Origin: Pseudomonas persica
GTDB lineage: Bacteria; Pseudomonadota; Gammaproteobacteria; Pseudomonadales; Pseudomonadaceae
NCBI RefSeq assembly: GCF_900291015.1
Contig: NZ_OLKL01000011.1
Location: 62,001 to 126,000, forward strand
Direction: 5' to 3'
Length of the DNA stretch: 64,000 nt
Shown: positions 23,860-33,438 of the stretch, one piece after another
Numbering within the stretch: position 1 is the stretch's first letter
How the letters are laid out: each line of letters begins with the position of its first letter
The notes under the pieces: model-generated
The model's input: only the letters and a program-made list of their open reading frames with translations
What the model was told of the DNA's origin: nothing
Database searches by the model: none
Made by a program: the position numbers and the translations under genes

Positions 23860-25479
23860 TCAGGCCGCTACTTCGCTATTGGGCTCGAAGCTGTCCGCCC
23901 GCGCCAGCTGCCACATGCGCGAATAGAACTGGCCATTCACCTCGCCAGTCAGCAGTTCACCCGGCTTCAAAAACACATGCATCTGCGAGAACAGCTTGAT
24001 CTCGGTGGCCGAGATGCGCCGCACCAGGTGCTTGGCTTCCAGCTGCGCCGGGTGCTCCAGGCCCGCTGCCGCAAGCATTTCGGCCAGCGCGCGCAAGGTG
24101 TTGTGGTGGAAGTTCAATACCCGCTGTGCCTTGTCCGGCACCACCAGTGCGCGCTGGCGCAGCGGGTCTTGCGTGGCCACCCCGGTCGGGCACTTGTTGG
24201 TGTGACAGCTCTGCGACTGGATGCAGCCAATGGCGAACATGAAGCCGCGCGCCGAGTTGGCCCAGTCGGCGCCAATGGCCAGCACGCTGGCAATGTCGAA
24301 GGCGCTGACGATCTTGCCGCTGGCGCCCAGCTTGATCTTGTCGCGCAGGTTCAGGCCGACCAGGGTGTTGTGCACGAACAGCAGCCCTTCGCGCAGCGGT
24401 ACGCCAATGTGGTCGGTGAACTCCACCGGCGCCGCGCCGGTGCCGCCTTCCTTGCCGTCGACAACGATGAAGTCGGGCAGGATGCCGGTTTCCAGCATGG
24501 CCTTGGCGATGCCCATGAACTCCCACGGGTGGCCCAGGCAGAACTTGAAGCCTACCGGTTTGCCGCCAGACAGTTCACGCAGCTGAGCAATGAACTGCAT
24601 CATTTCGATGGGGGTGGAGAAGGCGCTGTGGCGCGACGGCGAGATGCAGTCTTCGCCCATCAGCACGCCACGGGTTTCGGCAATTTCCCGGGTCACCTTG
24701 TGCTTGGGCAGGATGCCGCCATGGCCGGGCTTGGCGCCCTGGCTCATCTTGATCTCGATCATCCGCACCTGCGGGCTGCGCGCCTGGGCGGCGAAGCGTT
24801 CGGGGTCGAAGCGCCCGTCCGGCGTGCGGCACCCGAAGTAGCCGCTGCCCAGTTCCCAGACCAGGTCGCCACCGTGCTCGCGGTGATAGGGGCTGATGCT
24901 GCCTTCGCCGGTGTCATGGTGGAAATTGCCCAGCTTGGCGCCCTGGTTGAGGGCACGAATGGCATTGGCGCTGAGCGAGCCAAAGCTCATTGCCGATATG
25001 TTGAAGATCGACGCCGAGTAGGGCTGGCTGCACTGCGGCCCGCCGACGATGACCCGGAAGCTTGCCGGGTCGGCCAATGGCGCCGGGCGCATGGAGTGGC
25101 CGATGAACTCGAAGCCGGACTCGTACACGTCGATCAGGGTGCCGAAAGGTTTGTCCGAGGCTTCGTTCTTTGCCCGCGCGTACACCAGCGAGCGCTGGGC
25201 GCGGGAGAACGGCAGGGCGTCGCTGTCGGCCTCCAGCAGGTACTGGCGGATTTCCGGGCGAATGGCCTCGACCAGGTAGCGGATGTTGCCCAGGACCGGG
25301 TAGTTGCGGCGTACTGCATGGCGTTGCTGCAGCAGGTCGAACAGGCCAATCAGGCTGAGGATGGCGGTGGTCAGGGTGAACGGCCACAACCATTCGTGCT
25401 GGGTAAAGGGCAGGCTGGCCAGGGTGAACAGCACACAGGCGGCGAAGAAGGCATAGCGACTGAGAAGTGACAGGCTCAT
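23860..25479 (-). CDS. FMN-binding glutamate synthase-like protein
   Basis: 539 residues. Two N-terminal membrane helices (AFFAACVLFTLASLPF, LTTAILSLIGLFDLL) are followed by the glutamate synthase FMN/3Fe-4S domain. Visible motifs are FNISAMSFGSLSANAI, SQGAKPGHGGILP, VDGKEGGTGAAPVEF and the cluster segment CIQSQSCHTNKCPTGVATQD near residue 418. It lacks the glutaminase and FAD domains of full GltB/GltD, so it is a stand-alone, probably membrane-tethered relative whose physiological substrate is unknown. Monocistronic, convergent with proY. Confidence 0.87.
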   Translation of the reverse strand: MSLSLLSRYAFFAACVLFTLASLPFTQHEWLWPFTLTTAILSLIGLFDLLQQRHAVRRNYPVLGNIRYLVEAIRPEIRQYLLEADSDALPFSRAQRSLVYARAKNEASDKPFGTLIDVYESGFEFIGHSMRPAPLADPASFRVIVGGPQCSQPYSASIFNISAMSFGSLSANAIRALNQGAKLGNFHHDTGEGSISPYHREHGGDLVWELGSGYFGCRTPDGRFDPERFAAQARSPQVRMIEIKMSQGAKPGHGGILPKHKVTREIAETRGVLMGEDCISPSRHSAFSTPIEMMQFIAQLRELSGGKPVGFKFCLGHPWEFMGIAKAMLETGILPDFIVVDGKEGGTGAAPVEFTDHIGVPLREGLLFVHNTLVGLNLRDKIKLGASGKIVSAFDIASVLAIGADWANSARGFMFAIGCIQSQSCHTNKCPTGVATQDPLRQRALVVPDKAQRVLNFHHNTLRALAEMLAAAGLEHPAQLEAKHLVRRISATEIKLFSQMHVFLKPGELLTGEVNGQFYSRMWQLARADSFEPNSEVAA

Positions 25480-25935
25480 ACAGGGTCCTTGCGAATGGCG
25501 CGGTCAGGCTCAGGGCCTGGGGCAAACGCCGACCATAGCCAAGTTGCACGGCTGTGCAAATTAAAATCGGGGTAGCGAAAATCATTCTCGAATTGTTCGG
25601 GGTAGTGGGCCCAACACCTGCCCTGTGGGAGCGGGTTCACCCGCGAACACCGGCAAAGCCGGTGCCATCCACCGCGTTGTATTCTTCGCGGGTAAACCCG
25701 CTCTCATAGAACTGCACATAACTCGTTGAATTAGCAGGGCCCCTGTGGGAGCGGCTTTAGCCGCGAACACCGGCGCAGCCGGTGCCATGCACCGCGTTGG
25801 ATTCTTCGCGGCTAAAGCCGCTCCCACAGGACGCACGGACCGCTTGCGAATTCAGTTCTCTATGCGACAGCGCAGCCCAAAGGGCTGGGCCAGCTCCCAC
25901 AGGGTGCGCGACGTGCTTGAAATTTTTCTCCCCGC
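25480..25935. repeat. REP/REPIN cluster, second copy of the 203-bp block
   Basis: 456 bases without a gene. 25615-25700 is one REPIN with GCGGGTTCACCCGC/GCGGGTAAACCCGC cores around a CACCGGCAAAGCCGGTG hairpin. 25700-25903 is the near-identical copy of 17076-17278. The first about 130 bases hold the promoter of the glutamate-synthase-like gene, in which AAAATCATTCTCGAATTG is the only AT-rich stretch. Confidence 0.85.
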
Positions 25936-28900
25936 TCAGAGCATGTCGCGCAGCAGCTTCTGCCGCCAGCTTTCCTGCTCTTGTGCTGGCACTTCGACCA
26001 GGTACGAATAGTGCCCGGCCACCCGCACCGCCACTGGCACCCCGTCGCGATACAACAGGCGGTTGCCACTGACCGCCGGCACTTTCGCACCCGGCAGCAA
26101 CGAGCCGACCAGGTTCAGCGGGTCACTGGCATTTACCACCACCAGCGCCCCGTCCAGCTCACGCCGCCGCACCTGCCGCAGCAGCCCCACCGCCTCCGGC
26201 AAGGCGAATTGTTCACCGGCCAGCCCGGCAATGAAGCGCCCGCCACGAATTTCGCCGCGCGCTTCCAGCCGGTGATAACAGCGCAGTAGCTCGCGCCATG
26301 GCGGCAGCACATCGCTTTCGCGTTCCAGCAGCCGCCAGCACACCACGCCATAGCGCCGTAGCAGGGCCCGGGCGATGTGCTCCAGGCGCTGGCTGTCATC
26401 CACCGCGCCCCTGCGCAACAAGGCCCAGCGCCCGGCGTGGGACATGTTGCTGGACAGCGGCGGGTGGCCGCGTCGGCTGTTGCGTGATGGGCGTTTCGAC
26501 GCCGGGGTGATCAGGCTGCGCAGGCCGGTGAAGCTGTCGGCCCCTACCAGGCCTGCGCCTACCAGCTCCTGCAAGACCGTCTCCAGTTCGCTGGGCAGCA
26601 GGTGGGCATCATGTGTCAGCTCGTCAAAGAACAGCGCGCCATGTGCGTGCAGTACCTCATGGACGCGTTGCGCCCGTGCGCCGAGGCTGTCCAGGGCAGG
26701 CACAGGGGCAAGGCTGCGCCACAGGCCAAGATGCTCGCGCGGCAGCAGCACCAGCGGTGTGCTCGACAAGGTGTTGCTCGACACGGTCGCCGCCAGCCGG
26801 CTCCAGGCGAACTGCCCGCTACGGCAGGCATCGTCGAGCCAGTGCGGGCTGTAGTCCTTGATGCGCGCCGGCAGCAGTTCGGCCTCCCAGGCGCCGGCGG
26901 CACTCGGGAAGCCTTGCAACTGGCCCAGTACCTCGGGCACGGCTTGCGGGCCGCGCAGGCGTGTGTCGTTGGCCAGGTGCTGCCAGTCGAACAGAAAGCG
27001 CATGAAGTCCTGCAGGCTGACCGGCTCGATCTCCCGGCGCAGGCGTTTGACCGTGTAGCGGTGGATGCGTGCCAGCAAATGGCGCTCGCACCACTGCAGT
27101 TCGCGTACGCCGGGGCTGAAATGCCCACGCATCACATAGCCTTCGGCTTCCAGGCGGGCCAGTGCCTGTTCGATGGCCGGCAGCGGTTTGCCAAGTGCTG
27201 CCGCAATCTGCGCACGGGTCAGCGGGCCATGGCCGCTCAGGCGGGCACGCAGCAGTTCGACCAGCGCAATGTCCGGCTCGATGGCCTGATCGAAGCCTGG
27301 CAGTACCTGCAACGCAGGTTCCAGCCGGGAGCCGGGATACAGCACTTGCAGCAGGCTCAACCGCTCGCGCGCCAGCCACAGCTGTTCATCCACCAGGCGC
27401 AAGGCCCGGCCGGCTTTGGCCAACTGCCTGAGCAGCAACTCCCAGTTGGCATTGTCCTGCACTTCGTCCTGGCTGATGGCACCCAGGCCCATCAAGGCTT
27501 CATGCATTTCGTCGGCATTGCCCGGCTGCGGCCAGGCCTCGGCAGCGACGGCGGCAATGGCATCGGCGTCCAGCGCGCCCAGGTCGTCGCCGCTGTGCAC
27601 CTCGTTCCAGCGCCGGTTGAGCATCGCCTGAGTACGCCGTTCTTCCAGCGGCGCGTCATCCAGGAAGGCATAGGGCCGGGCGTTGAGGATGGCCGAAGCC
27701 AGCGGCGAAGGGGCGGGCAGGTCGCGGCACAGCAGGCGCACCGTGCCGCTTTCCATACGCCGCAACAGCGCCAGCCAGCCTTCGCAGTCCATCGCCTCGT
27801 GCAGACAGTCGTCGAGGGTTTGCTCGACCAGCGGATGATCGGGTATCTGCCGCTCGCCGACGATGTTCTCCAGGCAGGCGATCTGGTCGGGGAACACGGC
27901 GGCAATCAGGTCTTCGCTCTTCATCCGCTGGATCTGTGGCGCCACCTTGCGCCCGCCGACAAAGCGCGGCAGGGCCATGGCCACGCTGGCGTTCCAGCGC
28001 CAGCGCACGCCAAACAGCGGCGCATCGAGCAGCGCCTGGACAAGGATCGGCTCGGCGCTGCGGCTATTCAGGTAACGCCACACATCCTCCAGTTCGAAAC
28101 TGTGGCTGGTGGACAGCGACAGCACGATGGCGTCCTCGCTGGCTGCCGCCTGCAACTCGAAGTTGAAGGTGCGGCAGAAGCGCTTGCGCAGTGCCAGGCC
28201 CCAGGCGCGGTTGATGCGGCTGCCGTAGGGCGAATGGATGATCAGTTGGGTACCGCCGGATTCATCGAAGAAGCGCTCCATCACCAGCGTGTCCTGCGAG
28301 GGCAGGGCGCCGAGCACTTCGCGGGTGCGGGCCAGGTAGTCGAGCAACTGGCTGGCGGCGGCTTCGCCCAGTTCGAAGGTGCCCTGCAACCATGCCAGCA
28401 CCTCGGCCTGGTTGTCGCCCGCCAGCTGTTGGTCGATCTGTGCCTGCAGCCGGGCCACCGCAGCAGACAGCTCGTCGCTGCGCCCTGGCGCCTCGCCCAG
28501 CCAGAATGGAATGGTCGGTGGCAGGCCATGAGCATCCTCCACCCGCACCCGGCCCGGCTCGACGCGCAGGATGCGATACGAGGCGTTGCCCAACTGGAAG
28601 ATATCGCCAGCGATGCTTTCCACCGCGAAGTCTTCGTTGACGCTGCCGATGTTCAGCGCCTGTGGTTCGAGCAGCACGGCGTAGTCGGCGTTGTCGGGGA
28701 TGGTGCCGCCGCTGGTCAGGGCGGTCAGCTGGCTGCCACGGCGGCCACGCAGGGTGCCGCTCACCGCATCGCGGTGCAGGTAGGCACTGCGTACGCCCTG
28801 GCGGCCGTTGTAGCCCTCGGCGAGCATGCGCAGCACGGCCTGGTAGTGTTGCCGGTCGAGTTCGGCGTAGGGCGTGGCCTGGCGCAGGCAGTCGAACAGG

Positions 28901-30204
28901 GCCTGTTCGTGCCAGGGCTGGTTGCTGGCTTCGGCGACGATCTGCTGGGCCAGCACGTCCAGCGGTGCCCGGGGAATGTGCAGTTCGTCCAGCTCGCCCC
29001 GGCGTATGCAGTCGAGCAGGGCCACGCATTCGATCAGGTCGTCGCGCGAGGTCGGGAACAAGCGCCCCTTGGGCACGCCATCGACCTGATGGCCGGCGCG
29101 GCCAACCCGCTGCAGCAAGGCCGCGATCGAACCTGGCGAAGCGATCTGGCAGACCAGTTCGATGTCGCCGATATCGATGCCCAGTTCCAGTGACGCCGTG
29201 GCCACCAGCACCTGCAGTTGGCCGTTTTTCAGGCGTTGTTCCGCCTCCAGGCGCAGCTCCTTGGCCAGGCTGCCATGGTGCGCGGCAACCGCCTCTTTTC
29301 CCAGGCGGTCGCTGAGGTGGCGGGTGATACGTTCGGCCAGGCGCCGGGTGTTGACGAATACCAAGGTGGTGCGGTGTTCGCGCGCCAGGCTGGCCAAGCG
29401 GTCGTAGACCAGGCCCCAGACATCGGTGGCCATCACTGCCCCCAGCGGCACTGGCGGCACCTCGATGGCCAGGTCGCGCTGCCGAGCATGGCCGACATCG
29501 ACGATGACGCAGGGGCGGCCGTTGCCGGCCAGGAATTGCGCCACCCGCTCGACCGGGCGTTGCGTGGCCGACAGGCCGATACGCCGCAGCGGCTGGTTGC
29601 ACAGGGCTTGCAGGCGCTCCAGGGTCAGCGCCAGGTGGGCGCCACGCTTGTTGCCGGCCAGGGCATGGATTTCGTCGACGATCACCGTGTGCACGCTGGC
29701 CAGGCCTTCACGGCCCGAAGCCGAGCCCATCAGCACGTAGAGCGATTCGGGTGTGGTCACCAGGATGTGCGGCGCCAGCTTGCGCATGGCAGCACGTTCC
29801 TTCTGTGGGGTGTCGCCGGTACGCACGGCCGTGGTGATGCGCGGGGTGTTCAGGCCCTGGTCCGCAAGGGCCTGGCTGATGCCTTCGAGCGGGGCTTGCA
29901 GGTTCAGGCGGATATCGTTGGACAGCGCCTTGAGTGGCGAAACATAGACCACCCGGGTTTGCGCAGGCAGCTCGCCCCGGTGCTCCAGGCCCTGGCGGAA
30001 CAGTTCGTCGAGCACGGCCAGGAACGCGCTGAGGGTCTTGCCCGAGCCGGTCGGCGCTGTCAGCAGCATCGACTGGCCCGCGTGGATCAACGGCCAGGCC
30101 TTGGCCTGGGCATCGGTGACCGTGGCGAAATGGCCACGGAACCAGGTGCGCACGGCAGGGTGAAACAGCTCGAGCACCGGGTGGTGTTTGGCGGGCAGGT
30201 TCAT
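25936..30204 (-). CDS. lhr: Lhr-type large DEAD/H helicase
   Basis: 1422-residue superfamily 2 helicase. Helicase core: Walker A APTGSGKT at 50-57, motif II VDEIH near 176, SATQRPVERV, and motif VI QRVGRAGHQVDG. Winged-helix and Lhr-core beta domains follow (GGTIPDNADYAV, LGEAPGRS), then a long C-terminal extension with the Lhr-CTD (LFRWQHLANDTRL-like region, AAGAWEAELLPARIKDYSPHWLDDACRSGQ). Lhr enzymes are implicated in DNA repair and stress-related nucleic acid remodelling. The ATG at 30204 is chosen because upstream codons run into the REPIN. No operon partner; the uracil-DNA-glycosylase-like or exonuclease partners seen in some genomes are not adjacent here. Confidence 0.92.
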   Translation of the reverse strand: MNLPAKHHPVLELFHPAVRTWFRGHFATVTDAQAKAWPLIHAGQSMLLTAPTGSGKTLSAFLAVLDELFRQGLEHRGELPAQTRVVYVSPLKALSNDIRLNLQAPLEGISQALADQGLNTPRITTAVRTGDTPQKERAAMRKLAPHILVTTPESLYVLMGSASGREGLASVHTVIVDEIHALAGNKRGAHLALTLERLQALCNQPLRRIGLSATQRPVERVAQFLAGNGRPCVIVDVGHARQRDLAIEVPPVPLGAVMATDVWGLVYDRLASLAREHRTTLVFVNTRRLAERITRHLSDRLGKEAVAAHHGSLAKELRLEAEQRLKNGQLQVLVATASLELGIDIGDIELVCQIASPGSIAALLQRVGRAGHQVDGVPKGRLFPTSRDDLIECVALLDCIRRGELDELHIPRAPLDVLAQQIVAEASNQPWHEQALFDCLRQATPYAELDRQHYQAVLRMLAEGYNGRQGVRSAYLHRDAVSGTLRGRRGSQLTALTSGGTIPDNADYAVLLEPQALNIGSVNEDFAVESIAGDIFQLGNASYRILRVEPGRVRVEDAHGLPPTIPFWLGEAPGRSDELSAAVARLQAQIDQQLAGDNQAEVLAWLQGTFELGEAAASQLLDYLARTREVLGALPSQDTLVMERFFDESGGTQLIIHSPYGSRINRAWGLALRKRFCRTFNFELQAAASEDAIVLSLSTSHSFELEDVWRYLNSRSAEPILVQALLDAPLFGVRWRWNASVAMALPRFVGGRKVAPQIQRMKSEDLIAAVFPDQIACLENIVGERQIPDHPLVEQTLDDCLHEAMDCEGWLALLRRMESGTVRLLCRDLPAPSPLASAILNARPYAFLDDAPLEERRTQAMLNRRWNEVHSGDDLGALDADAIAAVAAEAWPQPGNADEMHEALMGLGAISQDEVQDNANWELLLRQLAKAGRALRLVDEQLWLARERLSLLQVLYPGSRLEPALQVLPGFDQAIEPDIALVELLRARLSGHGPLTRAQIAAALGKPLPAIEQALARLEAEGYVMRGHFSPGVRELQWCERHLLARIHRYTVKRLRREIEPVSLQDFMRFLFDWQHLANDTRLRGPQAVPEVLGQLQGFPSAAGAWEAELLPARIKDYSPHWLDDACRSGQFAWSRLAATVSSNTLSSTPLVLLPREHLGLWRSLAPVPALDSLGARAQRVHEVLHAHGALFFDELTHDAHLLPSELETVLQELVGAGLVGADSFTGLRSLITPASKRPSRNSRRGHPPLSSNMSHAGRWALLRRGAVDDSQRLEHIARALLRRYGVVCWRLLERESDVLPPWRELLRCYHRLEARGEIRGGRFIAGLAGEQFALPEAVGLLRQVRRRELDGALVVVNASDPLNLVGSLLPGAKVPAVSGNRLLYRDGVPVAVRVAGHYSYLVEVPAQEQESWRQKLLRDML

Positions 30205-30267
30205 GTGTTGGTTATGGCGGGTGTGGGGCGGGTTGGCAAGGGGCCGTTCGTCTGGCAGGGCAGTTAT

Positions 30268-30380
30268 GACCTGTACCGGCCTCTTCGCGGGTAAACCCGC
30301 TCCCACAGGTACTGCGCTGCTCTCCGGCCCTGTGGGGATCCCTGTGGGAGCGGGTTCACCCGCGAAGAGGCCGGCACAGG
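30268..30380. repeat. REPIN between lhr and the Nudix gene
   Basis: Inverted pair GAGGCCGGTAC-type and GAGGCCGGCAC REP elements (cores GCGGGTAAACCCGC and GCGGGTTCACCCGC), separated by about 45 bases. It lies in the divergent promoter region, 65 bases upstream of lhr. Confidence 0.85.
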
Positions 30381-30452
30381 AAACACTGGCCTTGTCAGGC
30401 CAATGACCCCCATGGGATCCTCCCCGGCCATTGTTTCAGGTGAGCCCAGCCC

Positions 30453-30866
30453 ATGCCCAAGACCATCCGCATTGCCGCTGCCCTGCTGATCGACCCCCAG
30501 GGCCGCACCTTGCTGGTACGCAAGCGCGGCACCCAGGCCTTCATGCAGCCCGGTGGCAAGATCGATGTTGGCGAAACCCCGGTGCAGGCGCTGGTGCGCG
30601 AGCTGCACGAGGAACTGGGCCTGCACATCGACCCGGCCCTGGCCGTGCACCTGGGCCAGTTCAGCGCCCCGGCCGCCAACGAGCCGGGCTTCGAGGTACA
30701 GGCCGAACTGTTCCGTGTCGACAGCGCCGCCGCCGTGCTCCCGGCCGCGGAGATCGAAGAGGTGGTGTGGCTGGCCGCTGACCAGGTACCCGCCATGCAC
30801 CTGGCACCCCTGACCCGCGACCTGATCCTGCCGCTGTACCGCCAGGCCGTCAGCGCACCGCGCTGA
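30453..30866 (+). CDS. Nudix hydrolase
   Basis: 137-residue hydrolase of nucleoside diphosphate-linked substrates. The Nudix box is complete at about 32-54: GGKIDVGETPVQALVRELHEELG, with the REhhEE metal ligands. The preceding KRGTQAFMQPGGK resembles MutT-like housekeeping enzymes; the true substrate is unknown. The last 17 bases overlap the end of the convergent metR gene. Confidence 0.92.
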   Translation: MPKTIRIAAALLIDPQGRTLLVRKRGTQAFMQPGGKIDVGETPVQALVRELHEELGLHIDPALAVHLGQFSAPAANEPGFEVQAELFRVDSAAAVLPAAEIEEVVWLAADQVPAMHLAPLTRDLILPLYRQAVSAPR

Positions 30867-31767
30867 CGCCATCAAGGGTGGCGAACGAGGTGTCTTTGGC
30901 CGTCAGCAAGAAGTCGCGCATGTACGGCGCATCGAGCATGTCGGTGCGCACGGCGGCATAAAGCGTGGCGAACAGGCCTTTCTCACCCAGGCGCTTGCCC
31001 TTCACATACCCGCGCGAACTGTACTCGTGCAGCGCCCAGTGCGGCATGCCGCACACGCCACGGCCGCTGGCCACCAACTGCATCATCATCACCGTCAGCT
31101 CCGACGTGCGCACGGCGGCCGGCTCGATGTCGGCCGGCTCCAGGAAGCGGGTGAAGATATCCAGGCGATCGCGCTCCACCGGGTAGGTGATCAGGGTCTG
31201 GTCGAGCAGGTCTTGCGGCACGATGTAGGGTTTGCTGGCCAACGGATGCTGGTTGGCCACGGCCAGCATCGCCTCGTAGGTGAACAGCGGGACGTAGGTG
31301 ATGCCCCCCAGGTCCAGCGGGTCGGAGGTCACCACCAGGTCGAGGTCGCCACGGGCCAGGGCCGGCAGCGGGGCGAAGGCAAAGCCGGAGGCTAGGTCCA
31401 GCTCCACTTCCGGCCAGGCATCACGGAACTGGTCGATGGTCGGCATCAGCCACTGGAAGCAGCTGTGGCATTCGATGGCCATGTGCAGGCGCCCGGCGGT
31501 GCCGCCGGCCAGGCGCGCGATGTCACGTTCGGCGCCGCGCAGCAGCGGCAGGGTGGCATCGGCCAGTTGCAGCAGGCGCAGCCCGGCGCTGGTGAAGCGG
31601 ATCGGCTTGGTCTTGCGCACGAACAGTGGCAGGCCCAGGCGCTCTTCCAGTTCCTTGAACTGGTGTGACAGCGCCGACTGGGTCAGGTGCAGGCGCTCGG
31701 CGGCCTCCACCAGGCTGTCGGCATCGCGCAGGGCATGAAGGGTTTTCAGGTGACGGATCTCCAGCAC
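30850..31767 (-). CDS. metR: LysR-type regulator MetR
   Basis: 305 residues with a GTG start giving MLEIRHLKTLHALRDADSLV, the standard MetR N-terminus. The helix-turn-helix lies at about 18-40 (LVEAAERLHLTQSALSHQFKELEERLG), and the effector domain carries the MetR pattern RGDLDLVVTSDPLDLGGITYVPLFTYEAML. MetR uses homocysteine as co-effector and activates methionine synthesis genes such as metE. The frame stays open further upstream, but those codons do not resemble the family. Divergent from the exported hydrolase gene; its 3' end overlaps the Nudix gene tail-to-tail. Confidence 0.92.
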   Translation of the reverse strand: MLEIRHLKTLHALRDADSLVEAAERLHLTQSALSHQFKELEERLGLPLFVRKTKPIRFTSAGLRLLQLADATLPLLRGAERDIARLAGGTAGRLHMAIECHSCFQWLMPTIDQFRDAWPEVELDLASGFAFAPLPALARGDLDLVVTSDPLDLGGITYVPLFTYEAMLAVANQHPLASKPYIVPQDLLDQTLITYPVERDRLDIFTRFLEPADIEPAAVRTSELTVMMMQLVASGRGVCGMPHWALHEYSSRGYVKGKRLGEKGLFATLYAAVRTDMLDAPYMRDFLLTAKDTSFATLDGVSAVR

Positions 31768-31963
31768 AGCTGACTCCGGGGTGTGGATTTGAGGAAACAG
31801 GGAATGAGTTGAGTCTCCCTCATGTTGCCGCGCCTGTCGACTGGACGTTCGGCCGCACCGCCTGGCGGGAGTCATCAAACTGTCACTGAACTGTGGCAGC
31901 GCGCCCGAACAGAATTCATCAGACTCGCGCTCTACTGGGGATCTGCATTCTGGTGTTTCTTTC

Positions 31964-32959
31964 ATGCGGGCTTTTTGGCTTTTTCTTTTCTTTACATTCG
32001 GCGTACCTGCGAGTTTCGCTGAACAGCGTTGTGACGCCCAGGTGCCGGTGCAGCGGGCCGAACTGGGCGCCGTCAGCCTGGTGTACCAGAGCGTCGGTGC
32101 GCCACGCGACCCTGCCTTGCTGCTGGTGATGGGCCTGGGTGGGCAGCTGATCCACTGGCCGGATGACGTGGTCGAGGCGTTGTGCCGCCAGGGCTTTCGG
32201 GTGATCCGCTATGACAACCGCGATGTCGGCCTGTCACGCTGGAGCCAGCTGCCACCGTCGGCCAACCTGACGCTCGAACTGCTGCGCTACAAGCTGGGCC
32301 TGCCGGTGGCGGCACCCTATACGTTGACTGACATGGCGGACGATGGCTTGCGCCTGATGGATGCGTTGGGTGTGCGCCAGTTCCACGTACTGGGGGTGAG
32401 CATGGGCGGCATGATTGCCCAGCACCTGGCGGCCATGGCACCCGAGCGCGTGCGCAGCCTGACGCTGCTCATGTCCAGTTCAGGGGCGGCAGGGTTGCCA
32501 GCACCGGATCCGGCGCTGGTGCAACTGCTGGCGCGGCGCAGCGCGCCGAACCGTGAAGTGGCCATCGAACAGCAGGCCGACCTGCTGGCGGCGCTGGGCA
32601 GCCCCGAAGTACGTGACGACCGTGCAGTGTTGCTGCAGCAGGCGGCCGTTGCCTACGACCGGGCGTTCAACCCGGATGGGGCCAAGCGCCAGATCATGGC
32701 GATACTGGCCGAGCCGAGCCGGGTCGAGTTGCTCAACCAGCTGCGGGTGCCGACCCTGGTGGTGCATGGCACGGCCGATCCGTTGCTGCCGGTGATGCAT
32801 GGCGTGCACCTGGCAGCGCATATCCAGGGTAGCCAGCTGCGCTTGATCCCGGGGCTGGCGCACCGCTTTCAGGAGCCATTCAAGGCGCCGCTGCTGGGGG
32901 CTGTATTGCCCTATCTGCAGGCGCATCGGCAGGATGTTACGCATATCGCAGGGCTCTGA
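31964..32959 (+). CDS. exported alpha/beta hydrolase
   Basis: 331 residues. Signal peptide [19 protein letters not shown], then an alpha/beta hydrolase fold with [14 protein letters not shown] (oxyanion region), YDNRDVGLS, nucleophile elbow GVSMGG (Ser about 146), acid in [10 protein letters not shown], and catalytic His in PGLAHRF. Similar to the EstB/DhmA-type group; substrate unknown. Predicted periplasmic or secreted. Its stop codon is inside the left arm of a 43-bp inverted repeat. Confidence 0.87.
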   Translation: MRAFWLFLFFTFGVPASFAEQRCDAQVPVQRAELGAVSLVYQSVGAPRDPALLLVMGLGGQLIHWPDDVVEALCRQGFRVIRYDNRDVGLSRWSQLPPSANLTLELLRYKLGLPVAAPYTLTDMADDGLRLMDALGVRQFHVLGVSMGGMIAQHLAAMAPERVRSLTLLMSSSGAAGLPAPDPALVQLLARRSAPNREVAIEQQADLLAALGSPEVRDDRAVLLQQAAVAYDRAFNPDGAKRQIMAILAEPSRVELLNQLRVPTLVVHGTADPLLPVMHGVHLAAHIQGSQLRLIPGLAHRFQEPFKAPLLGAVLPYLQAHRQDVTHIAGL

Positions 32960-33073
32960 ATCGGCGGCGCCTTCTTCGCGGGTAAACCCGCTCCCACAGA
33001 TTTCTCACATTGCCTGAGGTCTGTGCCGCATCTGTGGGAGCGGGTTTACCCGCGAAGAAGGCGCCGCCGATTC
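32958..33073. repeat. REPIN with 43-bp perfect inverted arms
   Basis: Arms 32958-33000 and 33031-33073 are exact reverse complements of 43 bases: GAATCGGCGGCGCC outer part plus a REP core. It begins within the hydrolase stop codon and ends four bases before the stop of glpM, so it spans the whole convergent gap and likely ends both transcripts. Confidence 0.92.
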
Positions 33074-33076
33074 CGA

Positions 33077-33412
33077 TCAGTGCATCCGCACCCACAAGAT
33101 CACCAGCACCGTCGCGGCCATCAGCCAGGCCACCGTGGCCAGTGCCAGCGATGCCTCCAGGCGCATGCGGTCGACCAGTACATACAAAGTCGCCAGGTAC
33201 ACGAAGTACGGAATGATCGACCACATGCCGAACAGGATGGTGGTCTTCAGGTCGGCAATGCTGCGCCCTTTGCCGACGATGTAGTGGGCAATCAGGGCGA
33301 AGGTGGGGAACAGCGGCACCAGCCCGGCGATGTAATAATTGCGCGTCTTCGACAGCACCGCCAGCAGCACCACCACGCCAGCGCCCAGGGCCGCTTTGAA
33401 TACCAGGTCCAC
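33077..33412 (-). CDS. glpM: GlpM family membrane protein
   Basis: 111 residues with four predicted membrane helices (start MDLVFKAALGAGVVVLLAVL). The conserved YYIAGLVPLFPTFALIAHYIVGKGRS matches GlpM of P. aeruginosa, a membrane protein reported to affect alginate production and glycerol metabolism. The molecular role is unknown. It follows aauR on the same strand after 26 bases, so it may be transcribed with aauSR. Confidence 0.88.
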   Translation of the reverse strand: MDLVFKAALGAGVVVLLAVLSKTRNYYIAGLVPLFPTFALIAHYIVGKGRSIADLKTTILFGMWSIIPYFVYLATLYVLVDRMRLEASLALATVAWLMAATVLVILWVRMH

Positions 33413-33438
33413 GGTGTCTTTCCAGGTTGGGGTTGAGG

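Noticed and set aside
26602..29193. 863-codon open frame opposite lhr
   Set aside because: Composition is Gln/Ala/His/Gly-rich without domains; codon third positions mirror those of lhr.
31768..31963. MetR binding site in the metR-hydrolase gap
   Set aside because: No clear TGAA-N5-TTCA palindrome found; only half-sites.
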